From assembly GCA_964344185.1 (NCBI GenBank), contig CAYFMN010000023.1:11514-75513 (forward strand): a DNA stretch of 64,000 bases, read 5' to 3'. Under the pieces are notes generated by a model. It did not search any database. It was not told where the DNA came from and saw only the letters and a list, made by a program, of their open reading frames with translations. The DNA comes from JAJDAT01 sp964344185. GTDB taxonomy: Bacteria > Nitrospinota > Nitrospinia > Nitrospinales > JAJDAT01. The position numbers and the translations under genes were made by a program. Positions 27,365-36,073 of this stretch are shown piece by piece (position 1 is the first letter of the stretch; each line of letters starts with the position of its first letter).

Positions 27365-29202
27365 TTTCTATCTCGCTTGATACGCTTCTATCCAGAATTA
27401 AAACCGAGATTCCACGCGAAGACTTGGCTAAAAAACTACGGCAATTGGGTTGCGACGTGGAGGGTTACGCCACTGTCAAACGTTTCAAATGCTCCAGTTG
27501 CGACAATATAATGGAAATTACAGAAACGGAAAACCCGCCTGTCGTTTGCGATCAATGCGGCGCAGATTATAAAGAAAACCCAGATCATTTAGTTTTCCTA
27601 AACGATCACAGCGTTATCCGTATGGAGCTTTTGGCGGTGCGACCCGATATGTTTGATCCTGGTGGACTCGCTAGAACTCTTAGAGGTTATTTAGGAGAAG
27701 AAACGCATCCTGGATACAAGCTTCAATCAGGCCCCTACTCTGTTACGGTTGATCCTGCTTTATCGCAAAAAGAAAATTTTCGACCTAATATCGCTTGCGC
27801 GATTATTCAAAATATGTCTTTTACCGAAGATACCCTTCGCGCCATAATGAAACTCCAGGAAAACTTACACTGGGCATTAGGTAGAGATCGTAAGCGGGCT
27901 TCTATAGGCGTTTACGACCTGGAAAAACTTGAGGGTAACGATTTCCAATATCGCGCCGTAGCAAACGATGAAACCCGTTTTACGCCTTTAGGTTACGATC
28001 TGAACAAAGATTCCGATAAACTAAGTCCAAAGGAAATTTTGGACAAACATCCAAAGGGAGTTCAATACAAACGCTTACTCGAAAAGTTCCCGAAATATCC
28101 TTTATTAACTGATTGCAAAGGAACCGTTCTCAGCATGCCGCCAATCATTAATGGCGAAAGCTCGCGAGTAACTCCAAATAGCCGAGATTTATTCGTAGAC
28201 GTTACAGGGACAGATGAACGATTGGTCAATAAAACTCTTAACGTTTTTGTGACCAGCGTTTCAGAGCTGGCGTCCAACGTAAAAATCGAACAAGTGGAAA
28301 TTCATTATCCTGCCAAAAAAGTGTCCACTCCTGATTTTACGCCCCAAAAAATGAAGGTATCTCCCGGCCATGCGCAAAAAGTTTTGGGAGTGGAACTAGA
28401 TAAAGCAAAGGTTAAAAATCATTTGGAAAGAATGGGACATAAAATTGAAGAAAATAGCGGCGACGAATTAACCGTTTTAGTTCCCCCTTATCGCAACGAC
28501 ATATTGCACCCAATTGATTTGGTGGAAGACGTCGCTATAGCCTATGGTTATCATAACTTTCCGTTGACTTTGGTTCCCACATCAACGGTTGGAAAACAAT
28601 TACAAGACCAGGAGCTTTTCGATCTTTGCCGAAAGTCATTAACCGGCCTAGGATTATTCGAAGCGCTGACTTTAATTTTGTCGTCAGAAGAAGCTCAATA
28701 CGACAAACTATTATTGCCAAGAGACGACGACCATATCGTTATCGACAATCCAATTAGCGTGGAACAGACGATGATTCGGAGACGATTAATCCCTGGTTTA
28801 TTGGATACTTTTTCCGCAAATGCAGATCAGGAATTACCGCAACAAATATTCGAAGTTGGATATATAAGCCAATTAAATTCGCAATGCGAAACTGGGTCGC
28901 TCGAATTAAGTCGTTTAGCTGGCGCGATTATTGGACCTAAGGTAGATTTCTCTGGTATTCGGTCTATATGCGAAGCTTTAATAAAAGATTTTGGCGGCTC
29001 TATCAAAACAGTGCCTACTGAAAACCCTGCGTTTATTCCTGGACGAGTTGCAATGGTCCATGCTGTCGTAAAAGGCCAAGAAATTGTAATGGGAGTTTTA
29101 GGAGAAATTCATCCCCAAGTATTAGAAAACTTCAAATTAGTTTATCCGGTTTCCGCATTCGAAATTCAACTAAGCCCCCTTAGTTCAATTCCTCTTGCTT
29201 AA
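27355..29202 (+). CDS. pheT: Phenylalanyl-tRNA synthetase beta chain, archaeal type, with zinc ribbon
   Basis: A 615-residue archaeal/eukaryotic-type PheT, shorter than the usual bacterial PheT of about 800 and lacking its N-terminal EMAP-like tRNA-binding and C-terminal anticodon-binding domains. It contains 'RMELLAVRPDMFDPGGLARTLRGYLG' (B1-like, about 91-116), the B3/4 region with 'YPLLTDCKGTVLSMPPIINGE' (about 244-264), B5 'VPPYRNDILHPIDLVEDVAIAYGY' (about 378-401) and the catalytic-like core. Between the first helices and the B1 block is an insertion with Cys46-x2-Cys49 and Cys65-x2-Cys68, a treble-clef or rubredoxin-like zinc ribbon. The ATG has AAGGAGA eight bases upstream, inside pheS. 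Confidence 0.93.
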   Translation: MPVVSISLDTLLSRIKTEIPREDLAKKLRQLGCDVEGYATVKRFKCSSCDNIMEITETENPPVVCDQCGADYKENPDHLVFLNDHSVIRMELLAVRPDMFDPGGLARTLRGYLGEETHPGYKLQSGPYSVTVDPALSQKENFRPNIACAIIQNMSFTEDTLRAIMKLQENLHWALGRDRKRASIGVYDLEKLEGNDFQYRAVANDETRFTPLGYDLNKDSDKLSPKEILDKHPKGVQYKRLLEKFPKYPLLTDCKGTVLSMPPIINGESSRVTPNSRDLFVDVTGTDERLVNKTLNVFVTSVSELASNVKIEQVEIHYPAKKVSTPDFTPQKMKVSPGHAQKVLGVELDKAKVKNHLERMGHKIEENSGDELTVLVPPYRNDILHPIDLVEDVAIAYGYHNFPLTLVPTSTVGKQLQDQELFDLCRKSLTGLGLFEALTLILSSEEAQYDKLLLPRDDDHIVIDNPISVEQTMIRRRLIPGLLDTFSANADQELPQQIFEVGYISQLNSQCETGSLELSRLAGAIIGPKVDFSGIRSICEALIKDFGGSIKTVPTENPAFIPGRVAMVHAVVKGQEIVMGVLGEIHPQVLENFKLVYPVSAFEIQLSPLSSIPLA

Positions 29203-29260
29203 ACAAGCTAAATAGCTCTTAGAGCTAAAAACTTCTGAACTCGCTAAAAAAAGCAAAAAA

Positions 29261-29290
29261 AAACCGGTTGGGAAAAATCCCAACCGGTTT
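29261..29290. terminator. Bidirectional terminator between pheT and the small secreted gene
   Basis: A perfect 12-bp stem, AAACCGGTTGGG/CCCAACCGGTTT, with a 6-base loop AAAAAT. The minus-strand exit is T-rich (plus-strand A9 upstream); the plus-strand exit is AATTTTAATTT. It serves the minus gene at 29305 and probably pheT. Confidence 0.9.
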
Positions 29291-29304
29291 AATTTTAATT
29301 TGGA

Positions 29305-29751
29305 TTAGTTGCAGGCTACGCTAACACCAATAGTACCGGTATTAGTAATTCGTACTTCACCGCCAATATCACCGATAGAGTCGCCTCGGCTGAAATTAGG
29401 TTGAGGATACAAGGTAACGCTCTTTCGTCCCATGATGTGCTTGGAACCCATTTGAACTACATCATTACCATTTTTACCTTTATATCCAGCGCTACCGCCG
29501 CCAGCTCCTGGAAAACCATTATTGTCGCCAGGTCCTAAAGTAATAGGAACAGTGGTGAAGTTAGCTTGTTTCCAAACAACCAAGTTAGCGTTGGTGCGAT
29601 CAACACCAGAACCACCGGAATTGGTTAAGGTGATAGACTTAGCATTGTTACAGCTAGTTGATTGGCCTGGATTCAAACTTCCTGCGAAAGCGGAAGCTGC
29701 AAAACAAATCGATACAGCTACCACAAGACTGATTAAAGCCACTTTCTTCAT
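29305..29751 (-). CDS. Small secreted Gly/Asn-rich protein
   Basis: A 148-residue protein with a clear signal peptide (MKKVALISLVV... cut after ASAFA-G, about residue 23). The mature part is Gly/Ser/Asn-rich, with two cysteines near the N-terminus and C-terminus (Cys34 and Cys147) that could close a disulfide. I do not recognise the family. Expression signals are unusually strong: GGGAGG seven to eight bases before the ATG, consensus -35 and -10 boxes, and a perfect terminator. It is probably an abundant periplasmic or extracellular structural protein; the function is unknown. Confidence 0.8.
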   Translation of the reverse strand: MKKVALISLVVAVSICFAASAFAGSLNPGQSTSCNNAKSITLTNSGGSGVDRTNANLVVWKQANFTTVPITLGPGDNNGFPGAGGGSAGYKGKNGNDVVQMGSKHIMGRKSVTLYPQPNFSRGDSIGDIGGEVRITNTGTIGVSVACN

Positions 29752-29880
29752 TAGCTTATCCTCCCTATCCCTGCATTAAAATTGAAACGGTTATTGATTC
29801 CTGCTCCGTTCCCTAATTTACAAAATACTACTTTTATCTAAACGATCTCTCGGTTTAAATTCTATTCAATTTTCGTTGCA

Positions 29881-29908
29881 ATTATACCCACCCACACCTA
29901 CATGTCAA
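29881..29908 (-). promoter_or_regulatory. Consensus sigma-70 promoter
   Basis: On the minus strand, TTGACA (29908-29903), a 16-base spacer and TATAAT (29886-29881), both boxes perfect. The start codon is about 130 bases downstream, leaving a leader of about 120 bases with poly-A/T tracts. Upstream of the -35 the DNA is T/A-rich (an UP-like element). Confidence 0.8.
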
Positions 29909-30068
29909 CCTTTTATTTCGCTTTATTTTGGGGTTTTTTTTACTTTTTTACTGCCTAAAAACCCCACTGTTCCGATATTAGGTAAGATAAAAAACCAATC
30001 TAAAATTAAAATTTTTTAATTTTAGACTAAGTCCAATCAATTCAATTAGTTAAAAAGTTTGCAAAAAT

Positions 30069-32468
30069 TTAGGTATTTTTTGATCGAATCAAAGGAATTG
30101 TTATTAAATCTCCTGGCATTATCGATTTCACATCCGTTCCAGGGTTATAAACGCTCAAAAGCCAATAAGGCATCGAATATAAACTATTGCAAATTTTCCA
30201 AATTGTCTCGCCTTTCCGTACTTTTCGCGATAATGTTTTATGAACATGGTAATTTTTGAAAAAATCTTGTTGAATAGCTAAATGGTGCTCTCGTCTTCTT
30301 TGCTCAAAAGTTTCAGGTCTGGTATTTAAAAACGATATTCTTAGCGGCCTGTTCACGATTATAGTTTTTTTCCGGCCAAATCCATTTAGAGCTTTTAACT
30401 CTTTGATCGAAACTTTAGCCCACTCAGCATAGTGACTCAACGTTTCGTCGAAATCCACAACTATAGTTCCAACCTTGGCTCCCTTGATCGCTTTGGGGAA
30501 CTGCACAGGGGTAAAAGCAGGTCTGGCTTTAAGATTTTCGGTTGTAATAGCTGGAGGCTTGGAAAACTCTAATTTAATATTTTTAGGAGTTTCTTCCTTT
30601 TTGAGATCGGAAATCTGAATACTATCGTCTGTCCTCACAACCTTAAGCGAAGGTCCCGAGGTCCAGGCTTGCTTTTCTTGAGTTTCCAAAGGAATTTTTA
30701 ACAACTGCCCAGGATATAGGGTATCTGGGTTTCTAATTTCATTAAAAGCGGCTAACCCGATTGGGTCAACTTTGAAACGTTTTGCTATGACCGATAAATT
30801 TTCTCTTTTTCTAACTTTATATTTAAAAAAATCGCTCGACTCATTATAGTTAAAACTGGCTTTAACTACACGCCCAGAGCCTCTTGCCTTGCTACGGTTA
30901 GGGATTTTTAAAATTTGGCCGGAAAAAAGAGTATCCGGATTTTCAATATTATTAAAAGTCGCCAACCCAATTGGGCTCACCCTATATTTTCTTGCAATAG
31001 TCGATAGGTTCTCCCTTTTTCTTACTCTATGTCTAAAAAAATCACTTGATTTATCATAATCAAACTTAGCTTGAGTAATCACCGGAGACGATGTCCAACT
31101 TCGTCTTTTACCGTTAGGCAATTGTAATACCTGCCCCGCATAAATCAGGTTCCTCCTGCCAATACCATTAAGTCGTTTTAACGCTCTTAAACTAATTCTA
31201 AAGCGAGAAGCGATTTGTGAAAGATTATCCCCTCTTCTAACTCGATACCACTTTGAAGGTTTCTGTCGCTTATACTTTAGCGAACTGGGAATCTCTGTAT
31301 AAACTGATCGCAAGTTAGAATGTCGCGATTTCGGAGCATTAAACTGAAAACCCTTTGGAATTCTCTTTTGCCCGGACATGACCGTACCCCTTAAAGAAGG
31401 ATTGAATTCCAAAATTTTTTCTTTGGACATCCCAAAATAACGAACCGCCGTTTTCACATCCAAATAGTGAGGTAACCGCATAGAAGCTGTTTTTAACCGA
31501 GGCTCCTTTTTCAAACCGGGAAAATACTTCTTACTATTATTAACAACATCCAAAGCGGCTAAAAATTCAGCGTAAAAATTTCGAGAAGCAAAACCAAATG
31601 TCCTACTGCGGTATCTCTTGATTATCTCTACAATATTGGAGCCATGCCTTCTCTTCGCCCTTGCCATTCCCTGGGAGCCATGATTGTAAGCCGTTATTGC
31701 CAGGGGCCAACTTTTAAGTTTATTAAAATTCCTCTTTAGCAACTTAGCCGCCGCTTCTGTCGCTAATATAGGATCTAGTCTCTCGTCAACCTCATAGCCA
31801 ATATTCATAAACAATTTTCCGGTAGAACGAGTGAATTGCCAAATACCAGCGGCGCCGGCGCTTGAGTAAGCGGAAACTTGAAAAGAAGATTCAACATGCG
31901 GAAGAACGGTCAGTTCATCGGGAAGTCCGTGATATCGAAAAATTTTTTTAATTTGCCCCATGTATTTCCCAGAGATCTCTAACCCTCTCCGGAATCTATC
32001 TTTTTGACCAATTTGCAGCCTTATATTGCGGGCCGCTCGGTAATAACCGCCTTTAACAAGTTTAGAAACTCTTTTCTCTTCTACGGTCAATCGTTTATTG
32101 CCGCTTACCGCAAGCTTGCGAAGTATTTTTTTATATTTAGATTTTACTCTGTTTACCTTTCGCTCTTTGGCGCGGGATGATAACGAAGGACTCAAGAAAA
32201 CCACTTCATAAATTACGTCTAAATGGTCTTCATCATGAATAATTGCGTGATTGGTCGTGTATTTGGAGTAAACAAGTTTCCAAAAGTTAACGCGAGTTTC
32301 TAGCCCTGACGGGACAGCAAAAGGACGGTTTGCGTTTCTTAGGTAAGAAGTTTTCGCTTCAAGTAAAGGAGGATATAAAACTCCACATACCAGGAAGAAT
32401 ATGACAAGATAACTTTTAAATCGATTTAGCAAAACGCGTCGTCTCTTCCTTAACTTAAGATTAGTCAA
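30069..32468 (-). CDS. mltD: MltD-like membrane-bound lytic transglycosylase with LysM repeats
   Basis: A 799-residue protein with an N-terminal signal or anchor (about 17-37) and an SLT catalytic domain at about 180-330 with Glu193 in 'LPHVESSFQVSAYSSAGAAGIWQF'. Five LysM-like repeats follow at about 400-445, 470-515, 535-580, 670-710 and 745-795; the second and third are near copies. It cleaves the MurNAc-GlcNAc bond of peptidoglycan in the periplasm and binds the wall through LysM. MltD usually has two or three LysM, so this is long. The start is uncertain: TTG at 32468 has no ribosome site, while TTG near 32429 has AAGGAAGAG about 10 bases upstream and would still keep the signal. It stands alone. 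Confidence 0.88.
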   Translation of the reverse strand: MTNLKLRKRRRVLLNRFKSYLVIFFLVCGVLYPPLLEAKTSYLRNANRPFAVPSGLETRVNFWKLVYSKYTTNHAIIHDEDHLDVIYEVVFLSPSLSSRAKERKVNRVKSKYKKILRKLAVSGNKRLTVEEKRVSKLVKGGYYRAARNIRLQIGQKDRFRRGLEISGKYMGQIKKIFRYHGLPDELTVLPHVESSFQVSAYSSAGAAGIWQFTRSTGKLFMNIGYEVDERLDPILATEAAAKLLKRNFNKLKSWPLAITAYNHGSQGMARAKRRHGSNIVEIIKRYRSRTFGFASRNFYAEFLAALDVVNNSKKYFPGLKKEPRLKTASMRLPHYLDVKTAVRYFGMSKEKILEFNPSLRGTVMSGQKRIPKGFQFNAPKSRHSNLRSVYTEIPSSLKYKRQKPSKWYRVRRGDNLSQIASRFRISLRALKRLNGIGRRNLIYAGQVLQLPNGKRRSWTSSPVITQAKFDYDKSSDFFRHRVRKRENLSTIARKYRVSPIGLATFNNIENPDTLFSGQILKIPNRSKARGSGRVVKASFNYNESSDFFKYKVRKRENLSVIAKRFKVDPIGLAAFNEIRNPDTLYPGQLLKIPLETQEKQAWTSGPSLKVVRTDDSIQISDLKKEETPKNIKLEFSKPPAITTENLKARPAFTPVQFPKAIKGAKVGTIVVDFDETLSHYAEWAKVSIKELKALNGFGRKKTIIVNRPLRISFLNTRPETFEQRRREHHLAIQQDFFKNYHVHKTLSRKVRKGETIWKICNSLYSMPYWLLSVYNPGTDVKSIMPGDLITIPLIRSKNT

Positions 32469-32934
32469 ACATGGAATTTTAATTCATTTAAGCCCGATAT
32501 TTTAAGGCATTTGTGAATCATGGCGGGAAAAACTTTGTAACTAACTGAAATCACATTACTTAAGTTATTGAATAACGATAACAAACAAGCGGTTTAGAGT
32601 CAAGTTCTAAAGTTTTGGAAATCTTTCCTAATACATACCTAAAATTGCCTGGTATAAACTTAAGATTAAAATAAATCAGAATTTTTTTAAACTTTATTGA
32701 TCATAGTTTATGAAAAGAAATTGTTCGTCAATAAGGCCAGTTACTTTAAATATAGCTACTACTTAGGCATAATCAACTTTATCTTGACTTGACCCGTATT
32801 CACTATTTACGATAGAATCTTACCTTTATTTTCAAATATTAATCTAAAAATTATTCAAAAATCTCCCTATTGTCCACGGTTTAGCCCGGCTTATTGATCA
32901 AACTAATAGCCATATTGTTTTAGGAGAATTATAG
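32469..32934. other. Divergent intergenic region mltD/cupredoxin
   Basis: No gene is visible. The right half contains a promoter for the cupredoxin gene. The rest is AT-rich, without repeats I could recognise. Confidence 0.5.
32789..32818 (+). promoter_or_regulatory. Promoter of the cupredoxin/cytochrome pair
   Basis: TTGACC (32789-32794), an 18-base spacer, TAGAAT (32813-32818). The gene starts about 117 bases downstream, preceded by TTTAGGAGAATT, a strong ribosome site. Confidence 0.5.
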
Positions 32935-33786
32935 ATGTTGAAGAGCAAATTGGGTTTGAGCGCATTTACCATTTTATTTTTATTAGCCTCGAACACCTGG
33001 GCCTACCAAGAAATCGATGTTAAAAATGGCGGAACAATACAGGGACGCGCAATTTTAACCGGCAAAAAACCACAACCACGCGTTTTCCATCTCGTTTTAT
33101 ATCCTAATATAGATTTATGCGCCGAAGTTGTACCTGACCAGGGTGTCGATACTGACGACGAAGAAAACCGGGTTGTTCATGATTTTATAACCGACGATAA
33201 CAGCGGCATGAGAAATGTGGTGGTTGCTATTGACCACGTAGAAGCGGGGAAAAGCTTCCCTGAAAAAACAATCGACATTTTATCTGAAAACTGTAAATTC
33301 ACGCCAGATGTCAGCTTGATACGCCAAAACGGTAAATTTACCGTAGATAATGTAGATCCCGTTATGCACAACAGCCAAGTCTATCAAGCAGAAAGGGGAA
33401 AAATCATACAAAATCTTCCTGTCCCGGCAGAAGATGTCACTCACGGTCAAGTTACTTTTCAAAAGAATTTTAAAATTTTTCAAATGATTTGCGGAATGCA
33501 TGAGTTCATGCAGACCTGGGGATATCGCATTCAAAACCCGTATAATCAAATCACGGGAAAAGACGGAACTTTTAAAATTGACAATATCCCTCCCGGAGAT
33601 TATACGGTCACGGCTTGGCATTATTTAATGAAGAAAGTTAAGAAAAAGATTCATATAGAACCTAACCAAACAGTCGATCTTGAGTTTGCGTTTAATGGCG
33701 ATAAAGTCGTTCGCCCTCAATACGAAATCATCAAATCGGGTAGAATTAAAAAAGAAGCAAAGAAAGCTTTTTCAAAAGATAAATAA
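32935..33786 (+). CDS. Periplasmic cupredoxin-like protein with carboxypeptidase-regulatory-like domain
   Basis: A 283-residue protein with a signal peptide (about 1-23). Residues about 30-200 look like a cupredoxin: His145 in 'DPVMHNSQVY' and the loop Cys186-Gly-Met-His189-Glu-Phe-Met192, a full type-1 copper ligand set. Residues about 204-255 form a beta-sandwich of the carboxypeptidase regulatory type ('GTFKIDNIPPGDYTVTAWH'). A copper electron carrier in the periplasm is the likely role. It is followed 61 bases later by the tri-haem cytochrome/NxrC-like fusion, so the two probably exchange electrons. It has a strong ribosome site. Confidence 0.75.
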   Translation: MLKSKLGLSAFTILFLLASNTWAYQEIDVKNGGTIQGRAILTGKKPQPRVFHLVLYPNIDLCAEVVPDQGVDTDDEENRVVHDFITDDNSGMRNVVVAIDHVEAGKSFPEKTIDILSENCKFTPDVSLIRQNGKFTVDNVDPVMHNSQVYQAERGKIIQNLPVPAEDVTHGQVTFQKNFKIFQMICGMHEFMQTWGYRIQNPYNQITGKDGTFKIDNIPPGDYTVTAWHYLMKKVKKKIHIEPNQTVDLEFAFNGDKVVRPQYEIIKSGRIKKEAKKAFSKDK

Positions 33787-33847
33787 AAACTTTTGGTCTT
33801 AACAGTTCAAAATTCTTTTAAAAGCTTTCTATAATCGAACAAAGAAA

Positions 33848-35758
33848 ATGACAAAACCCTCGCTCTTTTTTTTCACTGTTTTATTTTATTTGTCTCTCGG
33901 TACCCAAGCTTTTGCTTTTAGCCCCCCTTCGGCAATGGATATGCCTGCCAAAATTGAAGTTAATGGAAAAACTTACGCTTTAAAAAATCTGGAACCCCCA
34001 TTTCCTTTAAGAGGCAAAGCCGGAGAAAAAGCTTTTCAAAAAGGTTCTGATATCTATTTTAAAAGATGTTTTTTGTGCCATGGAGACTTGTTAAACGGTA
34101 AAGGATTGTTTGGCGAGAGCTTTTTCCCCCCTCCAGCGAACTTCATAGGCAAAGATACAATTCTAAAAAAACCGCCGGCTTATGCTTTCTGGAGAATTAT
34201 GAAAGGCGGACAGGGGTTGCCTCAAAAGTTTGAGCCTTGGAATTCAGCCATGCCTGCTTGGGAAAAGTCTCTTTCGGAAAACGAAGTGTGGCAAGTAATC
34301 GCCTACATTTACCAAAGGACTCATTACCTGTTAACCATTTACGAAAACAAATCGAAACCTTCTGTCAAACGTGGAAAAGCCCTTTTCCAGGAAAACTGTA
34401 TTCAGTGTCATGGAGAAAAAGGCGATGGCAATGGAATGACCGTTAACTATTCTAGTCCTCCGCCAAGAAATTTAACCAAAGGGCAATATAAATTACGGTC
34501 TACGCCTGTTGGCAAAATTCCAACCGACGAAGATATGTTTAAAACCCTGACTCACGGCATGGAAGGTACAACAATGCCCGGTTGGGAAGTTCTTTCAGAA
34601 CAAGATCGAAAGAGCTTGGTATTATACCTAAAAACTTTAGCCAGAAAATTTGAAAAGTTTGCTGAGCGTGGAAGAGAACATAAAATTGTAAAAGTTCCCG
34701 AACCTCCAAAAACTATTTCGTTAGAAAGTTTAAAAGAAGGACGCCAGCTCTTTTTGGAAAGCTGTTCGGGATGTCATGGTTTTGAAGGAAGAAGCGACGG
34801 CGAAGCTTCTGACAGAATCGTAAGCATATCTTCTGGGGATATTTGGCCAAGAAACTTAACCAAAGCCTGGACCTTTAGAAGAGGATCAAAAAGAAAAGAT
34901 CTATATCTAACCTTAAGAACCGGGCTATATGGTTCGGCAATGCCCAGGTTTTCTAAACGGATACTTTCGAACGGTCAAATTTGGAGTATCGTAAATTACG
35001 TGCAAACTCTTTCTCCAGCCATAAAACCTAAAGTCGATAAACTCATTCATATAAAAAGAATCGAAGGAGATTTGCCAAATGATCCTGATGACAAAAAATG
35101 GAACTCAATAGATTCTCACTTTTACCCCTTAGGCGGTCAAGTAGCGGATAAAGAAAAGTCCTATTTCCCAATGATTGACAGCGTCAAGATTAAAGCGGTT
35201 CACAACGGTTCAGAGATTGCAATTTTAGCGTCCTGGGACGACCCTAAGTTTGATCCTGTTCTGCAAAAGTTAATTCCATTAAAAGAATCCCCGGTTCCGC
35301 CCATTCCGGAAAAACTTAAAGGCCTAAAAGAACCCACAGTTAAAGAGCCAATTCCTCCAAACCCGCAAGAGTTTGCGGACTCGTTTGCAATTCAGTTTCC
35401 TGTCGAAAATAAAGGCAATGGACAAAAACCATATTTTCTAAACGGAGACGCTGATAACCCGGTAAATATCTGGAAATGGAATTCATATCCGCTGGGAGTT
35501 GCGGAATCAAACTCAAATGGACTGGGTACGTTTATACCTCAATCGATTGAATCGCAAGAAGTGGAGTCAAAAGCTATTTACAGGTATGGACAATATCGGG
35601 TGGTTTTTAAAAGAAAACTTAAAACCCCCAACGCTTCAGACACCCAACTTGAACCGGGAAAAACCCACGCTTTCGCTTTTAACGCCTGGGACGGTTCCTC
35701 GGGCGAAATTGGAACGAACAAATCAGTTTCCAATTGGTTTGAATTTGTCTTGGAATAA
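33848..35758 (+). CDS. Tri-haem cytochrome c fused to an NxrC-like haem-binding domain
   Basis: A 636-residue exported protein (signal about 1-23) with three CxxCH haem c sites: Cys74-Cys77-His78, Cys184-Cys187-His188 and Cys306-Cys309-His310. Each lies in its own class I cytochrome domain, with Met ligands likely in 'NSAMPAW', 'GTTMPGW' and 'GSAMPRF'. Residues about 400-636 resemble the ethylbenzene-dehydrogenase gamma / nitrite-oxidoreductase NxrC haem-binding beta fold ('VKIKAVHNGSEIAILASWDD', 'FADSFAIQFP', 'HAFAFNAWDGSSGEIG'). It probably shuttles electrons between a periplasmic molybdoenzyme and the respiratory chain. I infer nitrite oxidation from the family context only; no nxrA or nxrB is in the window. 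Confidence 0.8.
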   Translation: MTKPSLFFFTVLFYLSLGTQAFAFSPPSAMDMPAKIEVNGKTYALKNLEPPFPLRGKAGEKAFQKGSDIYFKRCFLCHGDLLNGKGLFGESFFPPPANFIGKDTILKKPPAYAFWRIMKGGQGLPQKFEPWNSAMPAWEKSLSENEVWQVIAYIYQRTHYLLTIYENKSKPSVKRGKALFQENCIQCHGEKGDGNGMTVNYSSPPPRNLTKGQYKLRSTPVGKIPTDEDMFKTLTHGMEGTTMPGWEVLSEQDRKSLVLYLKTLARKFEKFAERGREHKIVKVPEPPKTISLESLKEGRQLFLESCSGCHGFEGRSDGEASDRIVSISSGDIWPRNLTKAWTFRRGSKRKDLYLTLRTGLYGSAMPRFSKRILSNGQIWSIVNYVQTLSPAIKPKVDKLIHIKRIEGDLPNDPDDKKWNSIDSHFYPLGGQVADKEKSYFPMIDSVKIKAVHNGSEIAILASWDDPKFDPVLQKLIPLKESPVPPIPEKLKGLKEPTVKEPIPPNPQEFADSFAIQFPVENKGNGQKPYFLNGDADNPVNIWKWNSYPLGVAESNSNGLGTFIPQSIESQEVESKAIYRYGQYRVVFKRKLKTPNASDTQLEPGKTHAFAFNAWDGSSGEIGTNKSVSNWFEFVLE

Positions 35759-35764
35759 TCTCTC

Positions 35765-36000
35765 GGGACGATTGGCAAAGCCGTTTTAAAAGAATTAGAG
35801 CAACGCCACGAAGTCGTCAAAGTGGGAAAGCGGCGGCTATTGAACTGCAACGCGATAATCCCCAGCATTGTTGAAAAATCTATGAAAAAAATCGGCGACT
35901 TTTTCGAGGACACATCCCCGTCCCAGCCGCCAAAGCGGCCCTCTCCTACAGCGAAAGCGTCGAAGGCAAATTAACGGGCAAAATTATCCCTGCCCTTTAA
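35765..36000 (+). pseudogene. Short-chain dehydrogenase relic with internal deletion
   Basis: The plus strand reads 'GTIGKAVLKELEQRHEVVKVGK', the Rossmann start of a small SDR without its first residues. In the next frame comes 'KAAAIELQRDNP', then back in the first frame 'SIVEKSMKKIGDFF', and finally, shifted again, 'GHIPVPAAKAALSYSESVEG', 'KLTGKIIPAL' and TAA (35998-36000). These pieces are the first and last thirds of an SDR in the right order; about 120 residues of the middle are missing. It abuts the cytochrome stop. An intact SDR once lay here. Confidence 0.7.
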
Positions 36001-36073
36001 TCCATATCTCCCTTCTCAAAGTTTAGCTTAACCCAAGCTTACTTTGCGCTTTTTTAGCGTATACTCAACTTTA

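Noticed and set aside
36044..36073. TTG start ten codons upstream for the YfhO-like gene
   Set aside because: There is no ribosome site, and the ATG at 36074 gives a normal N-terminus.
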